A stretch of 64,000 bases of DNA from Hyalella azteca (lineage: Eukaryota; Arthropoda; Malacostraca; Amphipoda; Hyalellidae), in the NCBI RefSeq assembly GCF_000764305.2, contig NW_025944985.1, forward strand, positions 138,341-202,340. The letters are read 5' to 3'. Shown piece after piece: positions 1-12,400 of this stretch; within the stretch, counting starts at the first letter, position 1, and the number at the start of each line of letters is the position of its first letter. Under the pieces are notes generated by a model, which searched no databases, was not told the origin of the DNA, and worked only from the letters and a program-made list of their open reading frames with translations. Made by a program: the position numbers and the translations under genes.

Positions 1-88
1 CCAACTTACGTTTTCTTTGCTATATATAAAATTTTCCGCTAATTTACTCTTCCTTTGTTATATATAAATTTTCCCTCAACTTACTCAC

Positions 89-419
89 CATAAACTGTCA
101 AGTTGACGAACTCGTTGGCCATCCACTCAATGCCGTTCCATCTGGCCAAGCATCCCCAAACTCCCGCTGATCCCTCATCCACCGGCTCCACTGTCTGGTG
201 GTAGCTCCACTGCACGGTGGATGACGCGTGGATGCAGCTGCCATTTGCATCCAGTATTTGATTGGATGCGTCGTGGGGCATTTGATTTTGGTCATAAATA
301 CTATCGTCGGAAGGTGGCTGCTCTGTGCCAGCCACACAAGGGGAGTTTTTTGCTGGCGTCTGAGGGTCGTTGTCCACCAGCAGTCCCACGGGTGAGCCGT
401 TGTGCAGAAGCTCCACCTC
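89..419 (-). CDS. Exon 20: second half of Ig9, last exon in the window
   Basis: The acceptor is CATTTAG and the donor TAT G|GTGAGT; 331 bases, phase 0 to 1. It begins EVELLHNGSPVG, carries an insert of about 60 residues with two extra cysteines, then EGSAGVWGCLARW (Trp replaces the usual Tyr before the second Ig cysteine) and the G-strand VNLTVY. The donor shows that the gene continues off the left edge. Confidence 0.87.
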
Positions 420-3400
420 CTAAATGATGGAGGAAAAGTCTTCATAAATTTATTTTTTATAATAAAAGCATATTTGAGAAGATTTAAAGCTCACGAAGGT
501 AACTTTTAAGGTTGTGGAAGAAGATCATTGAAGTTTTATTATGGATTAATTATGAATTTTTCGTGGTGTTGGAATTTTTTAGCAACATAATGCAAAAAAG
601 GATACTTAGATAAGCTGTGCCGTGGTCTTGTCGGTTCATAGAAGTTCAGGTCCGGGCTATTTCGATCTGGCGTTTTCTCAAAGTGTAAACACAAAACTGG
701 TATAAGTTTATATATGGAAAAATTGTGTATTTCTATCATGAATAAAAAGCCTACATTCCGACTTCAGACGTATGCGTTTGATCGGTCTGTGATCGACTTA
801 TATGGATCTCGCCAATGCAAAAATTTTTTCGTCTACGAACATGTAACGAATTTTGGTGTAATTGCCAGTAATCTCACTCACCAAGTAAGGTAATAATCCT
901 ACTCACCAAGTAAGGTAATAATCCTACTCACCAAGTAAGGTAATAATGCTACTCACCAAGTAAGGTATTAATGCTACTCACCAAGTAAGGTATTAATGCT
1001 ACTCACCAAGTAAGGTATTAATCCTACTCACCAAGTAAGGTAATTCTGGTCCCTGCACCTGGCACCGGAATACCACAGAATCTCCGCTCCACGCAGCTGG
1101 CGCTTTACCAACCGAACTGAACTCCACCAAGACTTCTGCAAAGTTACCCATTTACAAAAACCTTTTTCATCATCGACATCTGAATTGAATATTATTCGGG
1201 TTCACTAATATTTACTTATTTGCACAGTTAAATTCATGGATGAAGTAAGAACGGATGCACATTTCCGACGTCTGTAGTTTCATAAATGAATATTATTCAG
1301 GCTCGATATTGTTAATTTTGCTCACTTAAAATCCAGAATGAAGTAAAAACGGATGCAAAGTATCAGTGCGGATTATTAGTGGTTTCAAGCCATCTATTCA
1401 GAGAAAATTTTGTAAGCTATTTAAACTCACCGTGAACCAACACTTCTATACTTCGGCCTGGTGATGCTTGAGTCCGGCAAGTATAGACACCAGAATGAGC
1501 AGACGTGATGTTGAGCAGAAGCAGCTGGTGAGTGGTGGTGAAGAGACGCGGGTCACCACCACCACCATCACCATCGGTCGGCACCATTTCATCACCCGCG
1601 GTGTTTTGAATCTCGGTCCCGTTGTGTAAAAATGTTACCTGGTATCGAAGAAATGAGGTTTTGTTAGGAATATAAATTGCCTAGAAAGCAATCGTGTTTT
1701 GGTTTACCAGCTCAAATTTAGATGAAAATATTTCAATATTTCATCAACGTAAAAGCGTCCGTTTGATTTAAAACATTCAGAAGAAAATCAATTGCAAAAA
1801 AGAAATCGATATAGCACGGAAAATCAAGTGAAAACACGATACCATTCGATGTTAAACGCAAACTTATTTACATGCAATAGCTTAACATAATAATTTTAAA
1901 GCGAAGGAAGAATAAGCGAAGGAAGAATGAAAAGAGGGCTAACCTCGCCCAGCCAGCCAATCAGAGCGCTTACCTCGCCCTGCTGGCCAATCACACGGCA
2001 GGAAAGCAGCAGCTCCCCTCCCTGCACAGCCAATGGCGTCGCAGAGATGCTCACCACCGCCTCAACAGCTGAAGGCCGAACAGAAGCGTCAAATTTTATC
2101 ATCAAATTTTAAATAATTAAGAGTAACATAATATAAGTACAAATTACGTTACGAAATGAAAGTAATGATCTTCTTGCTGATTTATTTGGAAAGTCTCCAT
2201 AGATGAAAAAAATACTTGTACTAATGCTTTTTAATTTATTATTATGTTTCCTTTTTATACCCTTTTTAGTTATAAGGAATGCCACTCGTATTTTACGATA
2301 GTGGAGTTCAAACTTACGTTGAACAACAAGATTTATGCCTTCGGATTGTTCCTTATCGAAGCCACAGGAGTACAGGCCGCTGCCATGAACTTCAGCGTCT
2401 TTCACAAGCAGAAGTTGACGAGAAATGATGTCATATTCATGCCTGATTGACGGATTTATTTCATTATCCTCTAATTCTTCCCAAACATTATCCGGTATTG
2501 AATGGTCGTTTTTCTGCCTGCCAGCGGTCAAGGAGATTCTCTCATAGCGACTTTGTTCGCCATGGAAGCTGATGAGAGTCCCGTTGTGGTAGAAATTTAC
2601 CTGTGATTACGAATATTTTATTAAAATTTGAAATACAACACTTAAGTTGATATTAGATGATTGATGGTGATTCAAGAAGTAAGTTGAATGTGAGATCTAA
2701 TATCCGTAGAGTTTCAAGCAAAAATGAAATAATCCGTGAACAATTTCACATTGTTCCTGCATCGCTCATGAAGCTGCGAGAGTAATGATGAATTTAACAG
2801 CAATATAATCGTAAAAATATTACCTTAATTCATCACCACAGCACCTGCTTGTTCCTAGCATTAGCTAGAATGCAGATGACGGCTACATGTTGCTGATGAG
2901 GGGCGCCGTCGTGAGGCATCCGGTGCTGCGGAGCGACGGTCTTGACGAACACCGCGCCGCGCGTCCCCACCACGTATGGCGCGCGCGCTACCGAAATTGA
3001 ATATCGAAGTGTATAAAATAATAAAAATAAATTCAATTAAATTTATAAAAGTAGACAGAAGAATAGTGACACGAGAGAAATACTAAAACAAATTTTCTGT
3101 GAGATGTGATGCCTAGTAACATACAAAACTGTTTAGAAATATTTGTTCGCATTAACATTTCTTTCACGTAGTTAATGAATGCTCGAAGGTATGAACATAA
3201 GAAAACAACTACGATGTTTGAAATAAATGAGTAGAATATAAAGACTTCATGTGCTTGTTTTTAACGCTAAAGTGGCAACGGCTATATTTGTTATTGAGAA
3301 CTACGTACGTTTTACGACGATAGGAAGCGACGCCTGTGCTCCGTTTGGCCCAGCGTGACAAGTGTACACGCCGTTGTCCTGAGCGGTGGCGCGCGACACC

Positions 3401-6400
3401 CGTAGAGTGTACGCGAAAAGCAGGTCACCCGCTCTGCGAACCTGGGACGCTGCGTCAGCTTCCTCACCAATTTGAACGGAGTCCATTAATTCAGAGTCAG
3501 CTGATCTAGCGATTTCGTCTTGAAAGTTTACGATATTATCAGTTTTTGTGCGTTGGCCGGTTTCATCTCCTTCTATAGATTGATGAAGGCTTTTAGAAAC
3601 GGCTACTTTTTCAATGGAATATCGGGATCCGTTTTCACCATCGGGACGAAGAGCTTTTTTCCCAGATACAAAATCCACCTTTCCACGACGAAGAAAATAG
3701 AGAAATAAAAGAGATTTGAGGCATTACAAACGCTTAATAAAAAGATAATTTGCCAGCACGTTATTTGTTAAATTGTGGCTTGAAAATTTCAAGTACATTC
3801 ATCTCCCCGCGAGAATTCAACAAAACTTCAAACAAATTGAGCAGTTTAGCTTACAAGAGATAGCTTTGATAGCGCAATTTCTGGGTAATCTAAAATACCT
3901 ATTTCTATCATAAGGTAACTCGTCAGTTCATGAATAACATAATCAAGGCGAGTAAAAGAGTATATATGATACTCACGAAACCATCCCAGTCTTGCACCAC
4001 GCACGTGATAACCAGGTCTTCTCCCTCGACCACGTCTGACGCAACCATCGATACAACCTTCGGCTTCGGGGCTTACGAATATAGAGGTTGATAAATAATT
4101 AAAATGTCTCGCCTCATCTTTTGGGGAAACTTAACCAAATTAATAGCTCATTGAACAAGTAAAAGGTTCTATAGGTTGAGATTAGTTGTACAAATAATAA
4201 AGACCAGCTACCAATCACTCGAGCCGACAAACTACCAATCGACGACGATGAAAATTTGTACGTAAGTTAGAAAATAATGTCCCAGAGTACTTTAAAAAAT
4301 AATTATTTCCTAATAAATAACTCACAAATGACAGAGATTTGCGTGGTAGAGTTTACACGGCCTGCAGTATTAACGGCCGAACACATGTAGAGACCAGCAT
4401 CGTGCAGATCCACCGCCTTCATCGTCAGCGCGGACTTCTTGTCCAGCTCATGCCAGTGACCATCCTCTGGACGCGACAGGATATCGTATTGAGTATTACC
4501 GACACTTAAAAGCCTAATGACTGTATTAAATTCTATACATTTTTTGAACTGATGATGGAGCAGGTCTCCGAAAATTTTTTTATTGAAGATATGGTGAATT
4601 TCTTTGGCGTTTTTTTAGCGTTTAAATAACTTACGATTTAAGCAGAGTAATGACACAAGTACTGAAAACCTTCTGTGAATAGAGTGGCTCAGTATTTTGT
4701 CTGTAAACTTAGCTTGTAACTTCTTCTGTGTTTTTTTTTCAATAGCGACTGCACTACCAGTAGAATGTACCTGTATTCTAGAATTTTCGAACTGACGATG
4801 GAGCTGGACTCCAAAAAGAGAGCTGGCGAATTTTCATGTGATTTTAGTTGCGTTTAAATCTCTACTAAAGATCTTACTTGGAGACGTTGATAGCATCTCA
4901 TGGTCATTACAGGGGCCCAATTTATTGATTGTTGCACACAGAATGAATAGTTAGCTGCTTATTTGTTACTTGGGCCCTATCACTCATGAACACGGTTATC
5001 GGATATAAGGTAAAAATTGCTAAAATATTATTTAATTAATTTAAATTATGTAATTAATTAAAAACATATAAATTACCAGAGAAGCAAAAATCACCAGGGA
5101 ACCCATTTTCTCACGATTAAATATGCACTGATATTGAATATTATGGGGCGTTCCTGATAAGATCGATGGTCCCGATAGAAATGTACAAGATATTTTTCTC
5201 GTACTTACGGTCAGCTCTGAACCACACGACCCTAGGCGGTGGGATCCCAGACGCGGTACACGGCACCGAGAAGTCAGCACCGACCTCCACTACCAGCGAC
5301 GGCGGCACCGCCGGGCTGATGACTGGCAGTTCTGAGGGTAATAAGGTTAAAAATGGAAGTAATACTTCTAGAAATTTTTTAACTTTGTGCTAAATTGTAA
5401 TTATTGGATTAGTTAACGACAAGGGCCATTTCCGAGGGTCAGGGGGTTACTTTACGACTAGAAAAGTAAAATTTATGGTGAAGCAAACGAGGGGAAATGT
5501 TTAAAAAAAGGAGGCTGAACAATGAAACAAAATAGACGATGAAAAAGTAGATTTACGATTAAATATATATGCTTAAGAGAAAGTAAAATTAATTTCACTC
5601 AGAGAAGCAATTATCAAACATTTAGTCCTAAATTTGTATAAATATTAAACTTCGGCCTTCAACTTTGTATCGCTAATGAAACTATCATGATATCAAGACT
5701 TGGTAACCAAACGTGGTGTCGGCAACCAAACATGGTTTCGTTAACCAAACGTGGTTTCGTTAACCAAACGTGGTTTCGTTAACCAAACGTGGTTTCGGTA
5801 ACCAAACGTGGTGTCGGCAACCAAACGTGTTTTCGTTAACCAAACTTGGTTTCGTTAACCAAACGCTGTTTCGTTAACCAAACGTGGTTTCGACAACCAA
5901 ACATTGTTTCGGCAACCAAACGTTGTTTCNCCCCTCCCTGACTCACCCCATGTCCACCTAACCTCCATATCCCCTCCCTGACTCACTCCATGTCCACCTA
6001 ACCTCCACATCCCCCTCCCTGACTCACCCCATGTCCACCTAACCACCACATCCCTCTCCCCCCCCCCTCACCTCGTGGTCGCGCGTGTACTGCGTACGAC
6101 ACGTCAGCTCTAAGGGGCGACCCACGATGAACGGTGAGGCCTCCAGCCCCAGCAGCTGACTAAGACGACCTGACAGCGATGGCTTTTAATGATATAAATG
6201 ACATCGAAAAATGTGACTAATTCATCTAAAAGATATTCGCACATATCTAAGCAGTTACAAATGAACGAAGTCTCGAGGATAGCGAAAAGTTCGAGGAGAG
6301 CAATTTGATGAGAAAAGTTTTATGTATTTATTAATGATATGTATTTATTAATAACTTTATATGTGAGTATATAGCAAAAATTTTGCGAAGAAACTTTTCC

Positions 6401-9400
6401 GGTAGTAAGTAGCTAAAGCTGTAACTGACAACGAGATGCAGAATGATAGGCAACAAGATTTATCGTGAATAGAATTGGAAAATTTATCTGCCATTCTACT
6501 TGAAATCTGTCCAAATGCCCATCTCAGGCGTTTTATTTTAACCACAGCGAGAAAATTACAAATTATATGTAGTTATTGTACTTCAACCCAGATTTGACCA
6601 CTTCTTGCATTTATTCCCTGTTCAAATCCCTCAAATGAATAATTGGTACAGACATTTATTTTGGAAAAAAACATCAGCATCACATTATTAATAATCAGAA
6701 TAATTGTCTGCAAAACTTCTTTCGATGAAAAGCTTGCTTTTTCAAAATATCTATGGATAAAATTAGTGTCAGTCTCACCCTCGATGTTGATAAGCAAGGC
6801 TCTGGATGCACCTCCGTAGTAGCACACATACTGGCCGTTATCATGCATATCAAAAGACTTGATATTAACTGTAGACTGGACGCTGTCCACGTCCACCAAC
6901 ACCTGTGAGATCTCGCGTTCGACAGATGCTCTCAATATCGCCCCATCTTTCAGCCACACCACCTGAGTAGTTAGAAAATATGAAGCTCTTGGTTCCGGCA
7001 GATAAAAACACTCAATATTCTTGTCACGAGTGCCCGAGAAATTATATTTATTACTCATGTCCTTATAGCAATTTCTAGGGGATTCTGAAAAAAGGTATTT
7101 AACGAGTATACTTATGTTTGCACAGGTTTTATATGAATAATCTTTGTGTAATAAAACTATGACTTCATGTGTGAATAATGCATAATCAGCTCTTAGTGAG
7201 AGCCTTAGTAAAAAATTTAAAATAATCATTAACAATGATTGTATCAGGATACGAAAAAAATGAAAATGTTAACAGCAAAAATAATTTACTTGTCCAGGAT
7301 GACCAGATGCTGTACAGGAGAGGGACACAAGCTGTCCGTACTGCACCGCGTCCGGAGACGGAGTGGCAGTCAAGGCATCAACGCTGTCGACTGAATCGTA
7401 GATGTTGAAAAATCGTTGATGCGAATTGAAACAAATTCACGAGTAACGTCAGAGAAGAATTATCCCAAGAAACATTAGAAATCCAGTTATTATTTGCAGG
7501 GCTGTAAACCTGCAAAAGTACTAACCTGACTTTTATACATATATTCTATAACTTACTAAGCTTGTTAAGAATTACAGTATACGACTATATAAGCTTGAAA
7601 ATTAATTATATTAAGAAAAAATTTAAGACATCTCAGGAATCGGATGTAGGCTAATTCAATTTTTAGTAAAATTATACGCTTAATATATAATGTTTTGAAT
7701 AGTTCAACAACTAAATGTATTTAGACCCGACGCTGACTAACCAGGGACTCTAACAAGCCAATCTTTGCGAGAGTGCGGGGCGGCAGGCAGGAAGCAAGAG
7801 AAGGTAGCGTCCTCCCTCAGCGACGCCACCTGGATACTGAACGTGAGCTCCGTGTCTGAGGTGAAGAACGTGTGGCCGTACGCGGGGTCCGACAGCGAGA
7901 TGCGCTTACCGTCCCTCAGCCAGCTCACCTGGGGCCATTCATATAATAGAATATTTCATAATCGAATATTATAATCGAATATTTCTTAATCGAATATTAA
8001 AATCGAATATTTCTTAATCGAATATTATAATCAAATATTTCATAATCGAATATTATAATAGAATATTTCATAATCGAATATTGTAATCGAAGATTTCAGA
8101 ATCGAATATTATAATAGAATATTTCATAATCGAATATTATAATTGAATATTTCATTCATATAATGAAATACTGCAATGTTGATAAGCTAAGTTTAATATA
8201 TTTTACCAATATCACGAATGAGACCCACCTGCGTAGAGCGCGCAGGCTGTATGGTGCAGTTGAGCACAAGAGGGGCGCCGAAGGGCACAGTGGCTGGGCC
8301 TGTCAATGCGGTTACCCTCTGCTCAGGCTCCGAACTGCGCGGGTCTGTGCAGTTATGTTCATTAGAAAATTTCGAAGATAGCAGAATGTTTAGAGTAGGA
8401 TAGAGAGAATATCTAGCCCGATGCTATTAACACGTTGACTCAGAAGTGGTACATACAGTATATGCGTACTACAAAATGTATTTCTCCAGGACGTAGTGGC
8501 ACATAATTCAGGTTGTCTAAAATCAGCCAAATCCGAGAACATAAAAGGCCAAATAAGGCCGATAACTCAATATATACCAGTTTATTCGTACGTTCCGCTA
8601 GAAAAATTCCAATTATTTTCTTTTTGTACTATTTAGACTGTAATTAGGAAGTATCCCTATCATAAATTTTAGCTGGCCAACGCAATTGAGAAAAACTAAA
8701 TCACGGAATTTGTCCGGAAAAAATGACCGCCTGGCAACCCTGTTTGAAAACAGTACAAAAATGAAATAATAGTACAAGATGAAGCAATCGGAGTCGAAGT
8801 GTTAAAATTTAAAATAAGATCTCGCGCTCGCTCCTGGATTGTTTTCTCAAGCCGAAGGAAAATTCGGGGAGAGTTATTGCGAGTCTCGGGAAAGATTACA
8901 GTCTATTTTGCTATTATAATTTTGCCTGGAATAATAACTAAAAAAGTTTTGGCTATATGTCTGAATACATTTTAAAGTTAAACAAGAGACAAGCAAACCT
9001 GCAGGGTTCAGGAAAAATACAGCAAATTACATGTCCACTATGACATGTAATTCTACATGTAAAAATTAAATGTAATCATGATAAAATAAAATGTAAGCAT
9101 GTAAAAACAAAAAGTAAACATGTACAAATAAATAAAAACCAAAAAAAATTGTAATAGTAATTTGCTAAATCAACTTTCTCGAAATTTTAGGTCGCCGCAG
9201 CACTAATGCCGTCAGCTCTTACGAGAAGCGATTAATTCTAAAAGCACTTTGATCTATAACATATTCAAGCGATATTAAAACCGCTTCGTAGATGTATGGT
9301 AATCGAGACCTACAAATATATTTGATAAGAGGGTTTGAACCCTACAGCGATCTTAACAAACAGCGATATCTGAGGGAAGGGTTCAGTGAGCCCCGTCAGC

Positions 9401-12400
9401 TCACAAAAGACAGTCAGCGATATCAGTCAGCCCCGTTATCTCAGAGATAACAGTCAGCAATATCTGAGACTAGTATTTAGTCAGCCCCGTTATCTCAGAG
9501 ATAACAGTCAGCGATATCAGTCAGCCCCGTTATCTCAGAGATAACAGTAAGCAATATCTGAGGGAAGTATTCAGTCAGCCCCGTTATCACACCGATAACA
9601 GTCAGCGATATCTGAGGGAAGTGTTCAGTCAGCCCCGTTATCTCACCGATAACAGTCAGCGATATCTGAGGGAAGGGTCTCTTCCTCTGACGCCAGCACA
9701 TGTAGATGCCGCTGTCGCTCTCACGCACCGATGTCAGCGTCAGCACGAGGCTAACGTCAGGAGCGGGGTTCTGACGAGGCATGTCTGACGGCCTGAAATC
9801 CAAAGCCTGAAGCATCCAAGATCGACTTGAGAGCTAAGTTCATTTATACATAATTCTATGGCGTGAAACGGTCAATATATTTTCGATTTAACAATATTCA
9901 GTTTATTACAACGAAATAGCAGCGGTAGCAGCATCAGTAACCGTAGCAATGGCTGTGGCATCAGTAATAAGTAGCACAAGCACCAATTATTTTGTCAGTA
10001 AAAATTAGTTATTAACTTATTCAAGAAACTTTTTATTCTTTATAAGTCATTGTAGCAGTCAAATTTTCAGTTTAACAATAATCAGTTTATTGGGTGCACA
10101 AGTTTTACAATTAAAATTAGTATATATAAAATAAACTTGTATTTAATTGGAAGTTAAGGTAGCAATTAATTTTCAATTTAACTATAATCAACTCATCCCT
10201 TTCACACGATTAATAATTAAAAAGTTAATTCAATAAACTTATTAAATAATCTTTCATTAGCCGATAAGCCAAAAAAGACACCCGCCTGCTGGGTGATGCT
10301 GAAGCGAGGTTCCCCCACCATGACCCGCACCCCCGCTGTGATCACCCGCGGCTTCCGTACTTCGGTGCCCACGACCACCCATCGGTACTGATAAATTCAA
10401 GTACAGTTACTTCCCCCCTCGAGAAAAACGATTAAGAAAATTTCAGCACAGTTATTTCAAACAAAAATTACGTCTCAGGTATCAAATTCATGAAATTAAT
10501 TCCGATATTGCTGCTGAAACAATGATTCAATAATTGTACGAGTCAATTTTATTGTACATAATTCTGTCCATTGGGTACCAAGATTTGAAATATAGCAGGT
10601 TGATTATTCTACAATATTTTAGGTTATATCCACGCAGTGAATTAATTTCAGTTATTGTTCGGTACAAATATTTTTTCGCCTATTCGATAGAATATTGAAA
10701 TAAAACAGCAGTTATAGACCTGTTGCTTCCGGAGGTCATTAATAACCAAGTTGCAGGAAACGATCCTAAAAGAAATACATGACTCCACGTGATAAGTAAG
10801 GAAGCCAAGTCTTATATCGTCATTCAAAACAGCATCCTAGCTCCTTTTCCTTCAGAAACTTCAGCAATCGCCAGACAGTGAAGCATTCCAACTCTTCTCA
10901 TTCAATTTTCACATCCACCCATTCAGCTCAGCCGTCTACTCTTGTTGCTCCATGGGGAAAAATCATCTGCGAATTCAACACACTAGCACTGCTCAACTTT
11001 CTTCAGCAGCGTCGGCATCTGCAAACGCTCTGAACAAAATACTCGAGTTTTCGTCCTTTAGAAACACATGTAACCTTGCGCATAGCGCATGTTGGACATC
11101 GTAATTAAGGGGTACAGCTACAAGCGTTGGGTGGTCGTTATGTGTAATGAATGCTATAGCTGAAGGGTCTATCATGATGAATATCTTCACTATATTTCGC
11201 AAACTATTTCCCCTAAGAATGACATGCTGCTTTCATATGTAGGATAGTCCCTCTTCACTTTGACTTCCAATTTCAATAAGAAAGTTTCACTGAGCAGTCA
11301 AACTCGCAAATCCGGAATTAAAGTAAGTAAATATGAATTACAGGAACCGCTTTTCTACTTATTGATCTATTGATCTGATTGCTAGGTCTTTTTAAGTCTT
11401 TTTTCTTTTTGTTAAAAAAGAAATTTGTCGTCCGTGCTATAATGAAAAAAGCATGGCATATGCATGCTGAGATATTATGCACGATAATTAGAGCAAATGT
11501 GTAGATTCATGTCAATTAAATCTGCCATTAAACTTCATATCACAACAAAAACATCAACAAAAAATACCATTAGGGTACAAGTCCGGCAGAGAGGCTGAAT
11601 AAGGCTCGGGCACAATAGAGCTATAAATAAATTATCACAGCATTATTATTGGCTGTTATTATGTCCGTTGTTGAGGGAAGAGCGAGGCAGGAAGCCGCTT
11701 ATCAAACCTAATGTCGGCGCTGGGGGTTGCAGTTGGTTTGCGGTCAGTCGCTTGTTTAGATAAAATTTGAGGGCTTTTCTATAGGCCTAAGCCATCCATG
11801 CTCCGTGAATTTAAATAACACGATAATGGTAGAATTTAAGAATTCTTAACATAAACCCGTAATAGTTATTGTAAAAATCTGATAACTGAGAGTCAAAATT
11901 CTTTTTCGTTAATGGCAAATAGCAGAATCACACGCGAACGTTGTCATAAATCCTCAACAACTACGTCGAAGGTGAAATTTGTCATTGTATTCATGTCACG
12001 TCACAAAGTGCTTCTAGGGTAGTCTGTCACGTGGAACTCGTTTGAGCAAAACGTGCAGGTTAAGAAAAAAAATTTGAAATTTGTGAATGGTAGCTCTGGT
12101 TTCCATGGCTTGTCGTTGAGTTCGGTGTTCATAATCTGATTGCTCGGAGCGTGTGATAAACATTCAATAGGGCATGTAGAAAAAATCTCATATAACCTGA
12201 CTGAAGTTGTCCGTGAGCAATGACAGTAGTCGCACGCACCAAATGAATTTCGTTCAAAATCTCAACTCGTGTTTCAAATATTTAGGTAATCTTTTTTCAA
12301 TGATTCGCTGATATGCGATTACTATCTGAATCTCGTCTTAATTACGACTGTAAAGACAAGCACTCACACTGCCCAGGCTGGTCGAAATGGCGGGGCATGA

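Noticed and set aside
5855..6049. 64-codon minus frame
   Set aside because: Spans the n and the 40-bp array; repetitive and not Ig-like.
6573..7235. 220-codon minus frame as a single exon
   Set aside because: Only 6779-6962 is Ig-like, bounded by good splice sites; the rest is intron that happens to lack stops.
9320..9345. tRNA T-arm-like sequence GGGTTTGAACCCT
   Set aside because: The stem-loop is too short and no acceptor or anticodon arm can be drawn around it.
10993..11202. 69-codon minus frame in the E2-E3 intron
   Set aside because: Phases do not need an exon here and no Ig motif or splice signal is visible.
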